Under the pieces are notes generated by a model. The model did not search any database, was not told where the DNA came from, and saw nothing but the letters and a program-made list of their open reading frames with translations. From positions 1 to 46,723 of the forward strand of contig NZ_CAJXYK010000050.1 of assembly GCF_913063425.1 (NCBI RefSeq): 46,723 nt of DNA, given 5' to 3'. Source of the DNA: an uncultured Thiohalocapsa sp. (GTDB lineage Bacteria; Pseudomonadota; Gammaproteobacteria; Chromatiales; Chromatiaceae). The position numbers and the translations under genes were made by a program. Shown here piece by piece: positions 7,844-16,415 of the stretch (positions are counted from its first letter, which is position 1; the number at the start of each line of letters is the position of its first letter).

Positions 7844-8320
7844 CTACCAGCACCGGGCCACCGGTGCACCGCCGCTCGCGCCACGGCGGCCGGCCTGGTC
7901 CAGGCTGAGAGTGCCGCAGGCCGCATCCGCTGTCGCCTGGCGGTTGATGGGTACCGCCTGAAGGGTGTAGCTGTCGGCATCGGGGTCAGCGGCGAAGCCG
8001 AATTGGTAGCGCCGGGCGAGATCCTCGTCCAGCACCGCCCAGGTGGGGTCGCCGTCCAGGGCACAGGCGTTGGGCGGCGGTGCCGTGCCGGCGTAGCTCA
8101 TGGCCCCGGTGAAGCGGCGCTCCATGCCCTGGGCCATTTCCTCCAGGCAGGCGATGGCCTGGGTGCGCCAGCTCTGGGTCATCTGGGTCTGGTAGCTGGG
8201 ATAGGCGACGGCCGCCAGGATACCGACGATGGCCACCACCACCAGGAGCTCCACCAGGGTCACGCCCGCGGCGGCGCGCACGGCGCCGCCGGGCGGTCTC
8301 GAACTGCGGGGAGGTGTCAT
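7844..8320 (-). CDS. pilE: Type IV pilin PilE
   Basis: A 158-residue minor type IV pilin. The leader ends A-A-A-G and is followed by V-T-L-V-E-L-L, giving the prepilin peptidase (PilD) cleavage site with the conserved glutamate at mature position 5, then a hydrophobic N-terminal helix (V-V-V-A-I-V-G-I-L-A-A-V-A-Y-P-S-Y). The C-terminal globular part has two cysteines (C-A-L-D... and A-A-C-G-T-L) in the usual pilin disulfide position. The start ATG at 8320 overlaps the pilY1 stop in an ATGA, so translation is coupled. It is the last gene of the minor-pilin operon. PilE primes pilus assembly with the other minor pilins and PilY1 at the inner membrane. Confidence 0.88.
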   Translation of the reverse strand: MTPPRSSRPPGGAVRAAAGVTLVELLVVVAIVGILAAVAYPSYQTQMTQSWRTQAIACLEEMAQGMERRFTGAMSYAGTAPPPNACALDGDPTWAVLDEDLARRYQFGFAADPDADSYTLQAVPINRQATADAACGTLSLDQAGRRGASGGAPVARCW

Positions 8321-11300
8321 CGCAGTTGCCGCCAGGACTGCCGCCCGGAGCCGAGATCGGCCCGGTTGTCCACGTCGAGCAGCAGCCCGCTGGAGAGGCT
8401 CGAGTATTTGACGTCCTTGTAGCCGATGGTGATGAAGGCCGGCGCCTTGGCGATGGCCGGGATGAACACGCCCGCCGCAGGGACGCTGACGTCCAGCGTC
8501 TCGCCCGGATTGTCCTCCGACGGGACCTTGAAGACGATGAAATCGTCCAGGTTGAAACGCTCGTCGTCGTTGAGGTCGAAGGCCGAGTAGGCAAGCCGCG
8601 CACCGGTCTGGAAATCCAGCTCCATGAGCCAGCTGTTGCCGCCGGAGGCGCACTCGTCGTCGTTGGGGATCAGCGTGGTGAAGACGATCCGGTCGGTGCG
8701 CATGATGGGAGGATCGATCACCCGCTCGCCCTCCCGGGCGCCGGCGAAGCTCAGGTCCATGAACCAGCCGTCGTGCGTGGTCCAGTCGATGGGCTCGTTG
8801 CTGGTGAGGCGCACCTCGTTGCGGAGGTCCGCATCGCCGGGGGGACCCTGGTACAGGATCGTCTGCTCCAGCAGGCTGCCGGCGCGTGCACCCACGGGCA
8901 CGCCCTGGTCCCAGATTCCGTAGAAGCTCTGCGTCTGGGTGCTCATGTCCACCACGTTGTCGTCCTCGGAGAAGAACTTGCCGGTGCCGAACAGCACCAG
9001 CACCCCGCCGCGCGGGTGCCGGGCGACGGCGGGGCGGTGAGTGATGGGCTGCCCCGCCAGCGCCTGGTCGGTGGCGGTGAACAGCGGTGTGCCGGAGAAG
9101 GCGACGCTCCAGTCGTCGGCGCTCGCGCCGGTGAAATCGAACTTCCACAGGTTGCCCTGAAGGTCGCCGGCGTAGACGTAATCCGTGATGCGGTCGTAGT
9201 CCACGTCCACGGGTGTGGGGCTCGCGAGCCCGTTGGGGCTGTCGCCGTCGCCGACGCCGGTGTCCAGGCGCCGGATGATGTCGCCGGTGCTGAGATCGAT
9301 GACGAACAGCTGCGCATGCTGGGATGCGCTGTTGTAGCCGTTGCCCACCAGGGCCACCCAACGGTCGCCGGCCTCGAGCCGGGCGATGGTGGCCTGGCCG
9401 ATGGTGTAGCCGAGCTCGTCGTCGGTCATCTCCCACAGCACCTGCTCCGGGCCGAAGGTCTCCGGGTCCGTCACGTCGAGCGCGAACACAGCCCGCGCCC
9501 CGGCGCCGGTGGTGCCCACCAGCACGGTGCGCCAGGCGGGTGTGCCGGTGCCCGGGTCGATGTAGGCGTCCACGGCCCAGGGCGAGCCATCCACGTAGTA
9601 GCGGTGCTCGTACTCAGGCTCCGTCAGCGCGGCAATCCGGGTGAACACCGCATGCGGCATGTAGGCGAAGACTTCTTCCCCCTCGTTGCCGTCGAACCCG
9701 TGCAGCATGCCGTCGTTGGCACCGACGTAGAGCACCGGGCGGCGCGGCTCGCCGTTGTCGCCGGCGGTCAACAGGCCGTCCCGAAAGCTGTCGTAGCTGG
9801 ACTCCGGCCCCTGGCGGGCGAGCACCTCGAAGCCGTATTCCTTGGTATCCACCAGGAATGGGTTGGAGTGCACGATGTCGCCGAGGAGGCGGTTGCGCCC
9901 GCGCAGGACTCCGGTGAGCTCCTCGCTGTCGTCGCCGCGCAGCCACTCCAGCCGCGCGCGGGCAAGGCTGAGATCGAGCGCTTCGTGATCCGGCGCGAGC
10001 GGCTCCAGATCGCTGCAGCCGGCGGCGCCTGGATCATCGATACCGAGCAGGTTCATGGCATCCTCGAGCGCGATCCCCAGCAGACCAGCGCATTGGGTAA
10101 GCGAGAGCCGGCTCCACTCGTCCCAGGTCAGCGTCAGCCCGTCCTGTCCGTTATAGGTGTAGACGCGGCGCGAGCTGTGCGGCGCGAACACGCCGACCTC
10201 GTTGGTGTTCCAGCGCATGCCGCCGAGGGAGCCGTCCGGGTTGACCTCCATGGCGCGGATCTCGCCGCTCCAGTCGTCGGGGTCGAAGCGCGCCTGGTAG
10301 ACCAGGGTGTCGTCGCGCAGCAGGGTGGAGTTGGTGGCCGCGGCGGAGGCCGAGGAGATGAGCCCGAGGATCTCGTAGAAGGCGTTGTCGAGCTGCTTCT
10401 CCAGGTTGGTGGCGTTGGTGACCAGGAAGTAGTTGGACGAGGTCTCGCCCTCGTCGAGATCGTCCGGATCGGCGGTGCCGTACTTGGCCGCGTACCAGAG
10501 CGGACTGTTCAGCACCGTGGCGCCGGTGGCAATGCCGCTGGGGGTGAAGGTGCGGGTGGCCGTGAGCGGCAGCGGGTCGTCGCAGGCATCCGGGCCGCCC
10601 AGCTCGCAGGCGCCGGGCGCCAGGCCCGCCGGCGTGTCCAGGAAGTAGGCCACGTCGGAGCTCTCGCTGGTGTCCTCGTCGCGCACCTCAAGGTACACGC
10701 CGTCGGCGGTGGTGCCGGAGATCACATAGCCCAGGTGGTGCTCGATGCTGCCGGCGGCGTACTCAGAGAGCAGGCTCACCGTCAGGGTGCCGTCGGCATT
10801 GGCACGCAGCTCGTAGACGATGATGGCGTCCATGTCGTGGTCGGCGCCCTGCTCCACATCCTCGAAGTTGATGCGGAAGCGCACATAGGGCCGGCCGGCG
10901 TTGACGTCCGGGTCGGCGTCCGACCCCTCCGGGTCGGTGTTCGCGAAGGTGTCGACGAAGAAGTCGACGATGGTGTTGGTGGGCTGGAAGGCGCCGCGGT
11001 CCCGGTCGATGGAGTACCCGTCCACGGACTTTGCGAACGGGACCACGGTGACGGTGGTGCCGGCCACCGGAATCTCGATCTTCGGCAGCGGCGAGGCCAG
11101 GGCGACGGCGACGGTGTTCAGATTCTGCCGCCCGATGAGATCGGGGCGCAGGTCGGTCTCGTAGGCGAACTTGGACACGGCAGCGGAGTAGTAGCCGCCC
11201 TCCTTGGTGGGCGCCTCCGGCGCCAGGCCACGGATGTCGCCGAGCCCGGACACCGTCTTCTCGCTGGGGGCGCCGTCGTAGTCGTCGCCCACCTGCCCGA

Positions 11301-13317
11301 TGAAGTGCTGGCGGGTGACATTGCCGTGCTCGGCGGTCCAGATGGCGTCGGCCTCCAGGCTGCAGTCGAGCCCGGTGACATCGCCCGTGAAGCTGCTGAA
11401 GGCGCTGCCCGGCACCTGGTCGGTGTCGTAGCTCGGATTCAGGTCGCTGATCACCAAGAGTGCACCCGCGGAGCACCAGGCGGTGGAGCTGTCAGCCTCG
11501 TCCAGCGGATCGGTCCAGCTCGGCAGGGGGAGTTCCATGGTGTTGTCGCCCGCATAGTCGCGCAGGGTCACCGCCTCCATGCCGTTGCTCGCAGGCGGCA
11601 CGAAATCGGGCGTCGGCGACTGCTTGCCGGCGAAGTAGCGCACGCCCTCATAGAGCATCTCGGCAATGGGGTTGCCCCAGTCCGGAAACTCCCTGGAGCT
11701 GCCGGACATGGGCTCCGTGGTGAGCCAGCCGCCGTTGTACTGGTAGTTCTGCCCCATGTTGAAGTCCACCACGCGCATGCGGTCGATGCTGCGGATGATG
11801 CCGACGGTGTCGGTGAAGGCACCGGTGTCCAGGTCGATCTCGTCGGTGATGCTGCCCATGTTCTTGCGCAGCACACCGCCCTGCATGTTGTAGGGATGGC
11901 TGTAGGAGCCGGAGATGAGCCCGAACAGCATCTGGTCGTCCTCGCCGTGCTTCTGCAGCAGGCCCGTGGGCTTGTAGCTGCCGGCGGGGTAGACGCGGCA
12001 GTTGGACTCCAGGCCCACCGCCGGGTCGCAGACCTGCACGCGCACGCTGTAGTCGGTCATCACCGACGGCGGCCGGTAGCGCCACCAGCGCAGGTAGTAG
12101 TTGTCGCCGCCGGCCCACTCCTGGTGGCGAAAGCGCACCTGGTGCTCGCCGGGCAGCAGGAAGACCTCGCCGGTGTGGCCGTTACAGCGGCAATTGTCGT
12201 TGCCGCAGCGGCCGTGGCCGCCGTACCAGGCCGCCACCACCTCGCCGTCGATGGCGAGCTCCACCGCGTCGTCACCGTCCACGGCGAAGGTGTAGTAGCC
12301 GGCGGTGTCGACGTCGAGCGTGCCGGTGAACAGCGTCAGATAGCGCTCGTTGGAGCAGCCGTTGACGCCGGCGAAGGGGTTGCCGGAGCCGTCGATCTCC
12401 GTCACGGCCCGCGCGCCGCAGAAATTGGACGGCTTCGCGTTCCAGGCCTCCAGCACGTTGTAGTCCTTTTCGTTGCGCGGATAGCGGTCCCCGGTCTGCT
12501 TGCCCGTGCGAGTGATGCGGTAGGTCTCCTGGGTGAGCTGCATGTCGGGCACGATCTCGCAGCTGTTGGAGCCCGAGTCCTCGCAGCTGCGCCGCCCGCT
12601 GCTGTCCTCGCATTGGCTGCCGGCCACCGGCCGCTCGATGGCCACCCACTCCCAGATGCGGTAGGTGGAATGGGTCAGCACCCGCAGCCGCGGCTCCTTG
12701 TTCCCCGTCTTGAGCAGCGTGGTGTTGGCGAACAGGTGGCGGGTGCCGGCGGCGGGCAGCTCCAGCGGCGCATAGGCGCGGATGTCGTAGCCTTCCTGCG
12801 CGAGGCCAGCATACTCCTTGCCCCAGCTGTGGGCATCCTGGGGGATGTAGCTGCGCTCCAGCACCACCAGGTCATCCTGGTCCACATGCCGGGAGCCGCC
12901 GTAGAGCACCTTACGCAGGGCATCGATGCGCGATGTGGTGAGGTAGTTCAGAAAGTCTCCGCTCCACTGCCCACTGCAGGTCTTGTCGGGTGCACGGGAG
13001 GCGGGCTCGAAGCGGCCCTGGCCGCTGTCATAGCGATAGCATTTGTAGGAGTCGAAATAGCCGAAGTAATCGATGGCGTCGGGGTGGTACGTGGTGTCGA
13101 GCACGCCGTCGCCGTCCAGGTCCGAGGCATCGTTGTAGGCCTCGTAGTAGAGCGTGTGGTCGCGCCCCAGCACCAGCATGTTGAGCGGTGCCGCGGAGCC
13201 GCCGAGGTACAGCGGCTCGCTTGCGATGTTGACGGCCGCCTCGGCGGCGGCGACCAGCAGGGTGAGGCCGAGCACCAGGGTGCCCCGGCAGAGGAGCCTG
13301 TTGGCGTGGACGTCCAT
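8317..13317 (-). CDS. pilY1: PilY1 pilus tip adhesin/assembly factor with PA14-like insert
   Basis: A very large (1666-residue) exported protein. The ATG at 13317 has a GGAGG site at the right distance and starts a clean signal peptide (residues 1 to about 27). A calcium-type loop D-L-D-G-D-G-V-L-D follows near residue 65. Residues about 320-410 (Y-Y-T-F-A-V-D-G-D-D-A-V-E-L... to H-Q-V-R-F-R) look like a PA14 lectin-like fold. From about residue 1140 to 1480 is the PilC/PilY1 beta-propeller typical of the family (V-L-Y-V-G-A-N-D-G-M-L-H-G-F). Near the C-terminus D-L-N-D-D-E-R-F-N-L-D-D-F resembles an EF-hand or dockerin calcium loop. PilY1 sits at the pilus tip and promotes extension, adhesion and surface sensing. 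I see no clear von Willebrand A MIDAS motif. The frame stays open upstream to 13923, but that part overlaps pilX and is not coding. Confidence 0.92.
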   Translation of the reverse strand: MDVHANRLLCRGTLVLGLTLLVAAAEAAVNIASEPLYLGGSAAPLNMLVLGRDHTLYYEAYNDASDLDGDGVLDTTYHPDAIDYFGYFDSYKCYRYDSGQGRFEPASRAPDKTCSGQWSGDFLNYLTTSRIDALRKVLYGGSRHVDQDDLVVLERSYIPQDAHSWGKEYAGLAQEGYDIRAYAPLELPAAGTRHLFANTTLLKTGNKEPRLRVLTHSTYRIWEWVAIERPVAGSQCEDSSGRRSCEDSGSNSCEIVPDMQLTQETYRITRTGKQTGDRYPRNEKDYNVLEAWNAKPSNFCGARAVTEIDGSGNPFAGVNGCSNERYLTLFTGTLDVDTAGYYTFAVDGDDAVELAIDGEVVAAWYGGHGRCGNDNCRCNGHTGEVFLLPGEHQVRFRHQEWAGGDNYYLRWWRYRPPSVMTDYSVRVQVCDPAVGLESNCRVYPAGSYKPTGLLQKHGEDDQMLFGLISGSYSHPYNMQGGVLRKNMGSITDEIDLDTGAFTDTVGIIRSIDRMRVVDFNMGQNYQYNGGWLTTEPMSGSSREFPDWGNPIAEMLYEGVRYFAGKQSPTPDFVPPASNGMEAVTLRDYAGDNTMELPLPSWTDPLDEADSSTAWCSAGALLVISDLNPSYDTDQVPGSAFSSFTGDVTGLDCSLEADAIWTAEHGNVTRQHFIGQVGDDYDGAPSEKTVSGLGDIRGLAPEAPTKEGGYYSAAVSKFAYETDLRPDLIGRQNLNTVAVALASPLPKIEIPVAGTTVTVVPFAKSVDGYSIDRDRGAFQPTNTIVDFFVDTFANTDPEGSDADPDVNAGRPYVRFRINFEDVEQGADHDMDAIIVYELRANADGTLTVSLLSEYAAGSIEHHLGYVISGTTADGVYLEVRDEDTSESSDVAYFLDTPAGLAPGACELGGPDACDDPLPLTATRTFTPSGIATGATVLNSPLWYAAKYGTADPDDLDEGETSSNYFLVTNATNLEKQLDNAFYEILGLISSASAAATNSTLLRDDTLVYQARFDPDDWSGEIRAMEVNPDGSLGGMRWNTNEVGVFAPHSSRRVYTYNGQDGLTLTWDEWSRLSLTQCAGLLGIALEDAMNLLGIDDPGAAGCSDLEPLAPDHEALDLSLARARLEWLRGDDSEELTGVLRGRNRLLGDIVHSNPFLVDTKEYGFEVLARQGPESSYDSFRDGLLTAGDNGEPRRPVLYVGANDGMLHGFDGNEGEEVFAYMPHAVFTRIAALTEPEYEHRYYVDGSPWAVDAYIDPGTGTPAWRTVLVGTTGAGARAVFALDVTDPETFGPEQVLWEMTDDELGYTIGQATIARLEAGDRWVALVGNGYNSASQHAQLFVIDLSTGDIIRRLDTGVGDGDSPNGLASPTPVDVDYDRITDYVYAGDLQGNLWKFDFTGASADDWSVAFSGTPLFTATDQALAGQPITHRPAVARHPRGGVLVLFGTGKFFSEDDNVVDMSTQTQSFYGIWDQGVPVGARAGSLLEQTILYQGPPGDADLRNEVRLTSNEPIDWTTHDGWFMDLSFAGAREGERVIDPPIMRTDRIVFTTLIPNDDECASGGNSWLMELDFQTGARLAYSAFDLNDDERFNLDDFIVFKVPSEDNPGETLDVSVPAAGVFIPAIAKAPAFITIGYKDVKYSSLSSGLLLDVDNRADLGSGRQSWRQLR

Positions 13318-13507
13318 GATGCGAACCTCCGATCGTGCCGCGGCCGGGCTCCGATCCCGGCGTCGGCCGGTGGCCGACGCTGCATCAATGCTGGAGCTCA
13401 GCCGCAGATTTAACCTGACGTGCACCACACTGGCGCCGTACCGCGCGAGGACATGCCAGCGCGCTCTCAATGCAGCCGCGCTCGCGAGCTCCAGTGCCCG
13501 CGAGAGG
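13318..13507. other. Gap between pilX and pilY1 with a perfect hairpin
   Basis: In an otherwise overlapping operon this 190-bp gap stands out. It contains a perfect 9-bp stem (13360-13368 with 13372-13380, GCGTCGGCC/GGCCGACGC) with a 3-nt loop, 43 bp before the pilY1 start. There is no T-run. It could be an mRNA processing or attenuation element that sets pilY1 level relative to the pilins. Confidence 0.4.
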
Positions 13508-14038
13508 TCACGGCCGAAACGTCGATTGCAGCAGCACCACCGAATCCGCCGTGCCACCCACCGCCCGCACCGTGATGCGATACAGCGGCGGGCTGGACAG
13601 CGCTTCATCGGCGGCGAGGCTGCCGTAGTTGCCGGCGCGCAGGCGCTCCAGGCGATACTCAGGCGCGGCGGCGATGCCCCAGGCCGCCGTGTCCACCGGA
13701 TGCACCACCGCAGGTGGACAGCCCGTGACCGAGCCCTCCCAGCACGCCTCCCACCAGCCCAGATCACCGGGGGCGGACACGGCCGGCGAGCCGGCGCCGC
13801 CGCCGGCGACCAGTGCCGTCTCCGCCGCCCGCAGCGCGGACTCCGCGCTCTGGAATGCGAGATTGCGATCGCGCAGGTTGCTCGCCATGCGCTCCTGCAT
13901 GCCCGTGCCGCGCAGGCCCGCAACGCTCAGGAGCGTCATCACCAGCAGCAGAATCAGCGCCACGGCCAGGGCGACGCCGCGCTGGCGGCGGATGCGCAGC
14001 GCCGCACCCGCAAGCCGGTTGTGTCGCCGCGCGGCCAT
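13508..14038 (-). CDS. pilX: Minor pilin PilX
   Basis: A 176-residue minor pilin. The N-terminal R-R-Q-R-G is followed by V-A-L-A-V-A-L-I-L-L-L-V-M-T-L-L, the PilX-type cleavage site and helix, which lacks the usual glutamate at mature position 5 as PilX/GspK-like proteins do. The segment M-A-S-N-L-R-D-R-N-L-A-F-Q-S-A-E-S-A-L-R-A-A-E is diagnostic of PilX (A-x-x-A-E-x-A-L pattern). It starts 3 bp after the pilW stop and is followed by pilY1 after a 190-bp gap. It is an inner-membrane subunit later incorporated near the pilus tip. Confidence 0.9.
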   Translation of the reverse strand: MAARRHNRLAGAALRIRRQRGVALAVALILLLVMTLLSVAGLRGTGMQERMASNLRDRNLAFQSAESALRAAETALVAGGGAGSPAVSAPGDLGWWEACWEGSVTGCPPAVVHPVDTAAWGIAAAPEYRLERLRAGNYGSLAADEALSSPPLYRITVRAVGGTADSVVLLQSTFRP

Positions 14039-14041
14039 GCC

Positions 14042-15211
14042 TCACCCGACCCGGTTGCGCACAGCAACGGTGGTGGAGAAAAAGCGGTACACGCGCCGGT
14101 CCGGCGGCACGAAGCGGAGCTCGCCGGGGTCGCCGTGCGGGTCCGGCTCGACCTCCCCGCCGCTGAAGTCCCAGATGGTCTCGTCGAAGGGCACGGCGTA
14201 GGCGTCATCGTTGACCGCCTCGTCAGTGCCCTCACCGCCGTAGGCGAGCACGCTCAGGCGCAGCGACACCACCTGCGCCCAGTCCTCCGCGGCGAGTGCG
14301 TCCGCGCGGCGGTAGTCGTCGGCGCTGCCGTTGCCGCTCAGATCCACGCCGTACTGCACGCGCATGTCGTAGATGCCTTCCAGCAGCTCATCATCCGGGG
14401 CGGCACCGCCCACGCGCTCGCCCATGCGGATCCGGCGCAGGCTGCTGGTGGCGGTAAGGTCCCCGTCGGCGCTCTCCTGGAAGCCGACGTAGTAGACGTT
14501 GCTCTGCGCCTGCATGAGCTCGGTGGAGACCGCCGGATAGAGCCGGCTGAAAACGTGCAGCGCCGGGTCCAGGTTGCCGGGGGTGATGCCGGGCAGGCTC
14601 GCATTGCGCTCCAGGCGGTCGCTCGGCGAGAGGTCATCGGTGGTCACCTGGAACAGGTCCCCGCCACCGCCACAATCGCTCACCAGCACCAGGCTGCCCA
14701 CGGGCACGTCGATGGCGGTATCGAGCTCCGCGACATCGCTGTCGGCGGTGATGTCGGCACCCAGGCCAACGCCCAGGGGCACTGCTGCGTTCTTCACCAC
14801 CAGCACATCGCCGCGGGCGTAGCGGGTATGGAAGGCCGCCGGCAGGGTGCCACTGGGGATGGCCGCCACGTCGCTTTCGCTCCAGCCGAAGTAGGGCTCG
14901 TTGAAGTCGTAGACGGCTTCGCTCCAACCGCTGCCGGCCGGGTCGAGCAGGCTGTTCACCGCGCCGAAGGCGCAGCCGCGGTAGCCCGCCATGCGCAGGT
15001 CCCGCTCCATCATCACCAGCGCCAGCCGCCCCGCCTCCTGTGTGCGGGCCAACGCATCGAAGGTGCCGCTGGTCCGGGAGGTCGCCAGCACCATGGCGAG
15101 CGCGGCCGTGATCAGCAGCAGCGCGAGCAGCATGGCCACCATGAGCTCCACCAGGGTCACCCCCCGCTGGTACCGGCGTCGCACGCGTGCTTTGGATGCG
15201 GTACGGCTCAC
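14042..15211 (-). CDS. pilW: Minor pilin PilW
   Basis: A 389-residue minor pilin with leader ending Y-Q-R-G before V-T-L-V-E-L-M-V-A-M, so PilD cleavage and glutamate 5 are intact. The large C-terminal domain and the M-E-R-D-L-R-M-A-G-Y-R-G-C segment are typical of PilW. The start overlaps the pilV stop in an ATGA (15208-15211), showing translational coupling. It acts with PilV, PilX, PilE, FimT and PilY1 in the priming complex at the pilus tip. Confidence 0.92.
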   Translation of the reverse strand: MSRTASKARVRRRYQRGVTLVELMVAMLLALLLITAALAMVLATSRTSGTFDALARTQEAGRLALVMMERDLRMAGYRGCAFGAVNSLLDPAGSGWSEAVYDFNEPYFGWSESDVAAIPSGTLPAAFHTRYARGDVLVVKNAAVPLGVGLGADITADSDVAELDTAIDVPVGSLVLVSDCGGGGDLFQVTTDDLSPSDRLERNASLPGITPGNLDPALHVFSRLYPAVSTELMQAQSNVYYVGFQESADGDLTATSSLRRIRMGERVGGAAPDDELLEGIYDMRVQYGVDLSGNGSADDYRRADALAAEDWAQVVSLRLSVLAYGGEGTDEAVNDDAYAVPFDETIWDFSGGEVEPDPHGDPGELRFVPPDRRVYRFFSTTVAVRNRVG

Positions 15212-15741
15212 AACTGCGTCACCACGCTGAATTCTTCCCAGAGGCGGCCCCGGGCACCCAGGCGCTCCTCGCGCAGGCGGTCGCGCCAGCGCACGGTGAT
15301 GGTCACCTCCGCTGCGTTGCGGTCAATGCCGGCCTGGCCCTCGTAGGGGCGCATGGCGTTCTCGACGCTGTGCAGCCAGGCACGCAGATCTGCGGCGGCG
15401 ACGGAGCTGCCGGCCTCGGCCGCCGTCGGGATGGGATCGCCCGGCGCCCGGTCATAGGCTCCGAACAGGGCGTCACCGCGGTTGGCACGCATCGCATCCA
15501 GCACCCGGTAGCTCAATGCCACGGCCTGGGAGCGCATGTAGGCGCTGTGATTCAGCTTCAGTGCGGTGACCTGGAGCTGCGTCATGGCCGTAATGCCCAG
15601 GGTCAGGATCGCCAAGGTGACCAGCACCTCCATGAGGGAGGTACCGCGCTGTGACTGCGCCGCGCCGCAGCCCGCGGCCCGCGGCGAGGATCGTCCCTCA
15701 GCGGTGCACTGTCTCAGCGCCAGCGCCCTGAGGCTTGGCAT
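15208..15741 (-). CDS. pilV: Minor pilin PilV
   Basis: A 177-residue minor pilin. A fairly long basic leader ends Q-R-G before T-S-L-M-E-V-L-V-T-L-A-I-L, the PilV form of the prepilin motif with glutamate 5 present. The body has M-R-S-Q-A-V-A-L-S-Y-R-V-L-D-A-M-R-A-N-R, a block found in PilV proteins. The gene lies 11 bp after fimT and overlaps pilW by 4 bp. A more downstream start would shorten the leader, but no better ribosome site decides it. Confidence 0.9.
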   Translation of the reverse strand: MPSLRALALRQCTAEGRSSPRAAGCGAAQSQRGTSLMEVLVTLAILTLGITAMTQLQVTALKLNHSAYMRSQAVALSYRVLDAMRANRGDALFGAYDRAPGDPIPTAAEAGSSVAAADLRAWLHSVENAMRPYEGQAGIDRNAAEVTITVRWRDRLREERLGARGRLWEEFSVVTQL

Positions 15742-15752
15742 GATGCCCTCCG

Positions 15753-16271
15753 TCAGAGGGTCTGCAGCGCCACCCGTCCGGATGCCAAGAGCTCGACCCG
15801 ACGCTGGCGGTAGCGTGACTCCGCTGTGTCGCCGATGGCGAAGCTCGCCCGCGCCGTGGGCACACAGTCCGGCAGCGACGCAGCGCCGAGCCCGTCGAAG
15901 GTGACCCAGGGCGCACTGCTCGCCTCCACGGGGCCGATGGCGCCGCCCACCGCCTCGCGCACACGCACCACGGCGCCGCCGTCCGCAGGCAGTACCAGCC
16001 AGCCGCCGCTCCAGTCAGCGTTGCAGTCGTTCGGGTCCGTGATGTCGCAGTCCACACCGTCAGCGCTCGCGCAGATCCGCACCGGCGCCGCGCGCTTGAT
16101 CGCCTCCGCCCGGGCGAGGGTCAGCGCCAGCGTCAGGTCATTGGAGATCACCGCAACGCGATTGTTGTGAATAAGCGTCGCAAACGTCGGGATACCGATG
16201 GTGGTCAAAATGACCAACACGCTGAGCGCGATCAAGAGCTCGACCAAGGTCACGCCGCGGGCGCCCCGCAT
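15753..16271 (-). CDS. fimT: Minor pilin FimT/GspH-type
   Basis: First gene of the minor-pilin operon, about 172 residues from the ATG at 16271. This start gives a six-residue leader M-R-G-A-R-G before V-T-L-V-E-L-L-I-A-L and has GGGAG about 10 bp upstream. Upstream in-frame starts at 16343 and 16415 would give unusually long leaders. The block A-L-T-L-A-R-A-E-A-I-K-R (residues about 45-56) and a C-terminal beta-rich half with cysteines match the GspH/FimT family. In some bacteria FimT binds DNA for natural transformation. Whether this copy does cannot be judged here. Confidence 0.88.
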   Translation of the reverse strand: MRGARGVTLVELLIALSVLVILTTIGIPTFATLIHNNRVAVISNDLTLALTLARAEAIKRAAPVRICASADGVDCDITDPNDCNADWSGGWLVLPADGGAVVRVREAVGGAIGPVEASSAPWVTFDGLGAASLPDCVPTARASFAIGDTAESRYRQRRVELLASGRVALQTL

Positions 16272-16401
16272 TTGAGCTGCGCTCCCTGGCAAAGAGCCTG
16301 AGCGCGGACCGTTTCGGCTCCAGTTTTTCTGAATCAATGTCATTAGACTGCGGGCATCTGGGCTGCTTTGCTGATCATAACCCGCTGGCGCACAGGTCTC
16401 A

Positions 16402-16415
16402 GTGATTGCAATCAC
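16402..16415. promoter_or_regulatory. Perfect 14-bp palindrome upstream of the pilin operon
   Basis: GTGATTGCAATCAC is a perfect inverted repeat about 130 bp upstream of the fimT start. A TATGAT (close to a -10 box, minus strand, near 16373-16378) lies between it and the gene. It is a candidate operator for the pilus operon. No matching sigma-54 -24/-12 pair was seen. Confidence 0.4.

Noticed and set aside
8314-13413. A 1699-codon open frame on the plus strand opposite pilY1
   Set aside because: It is the antisense shadow of a real high-GC gene. Its translation is Val/Ala/Gly/Arg-rich with no recognisable domain, while the minus strand encodes an evident PilY1.
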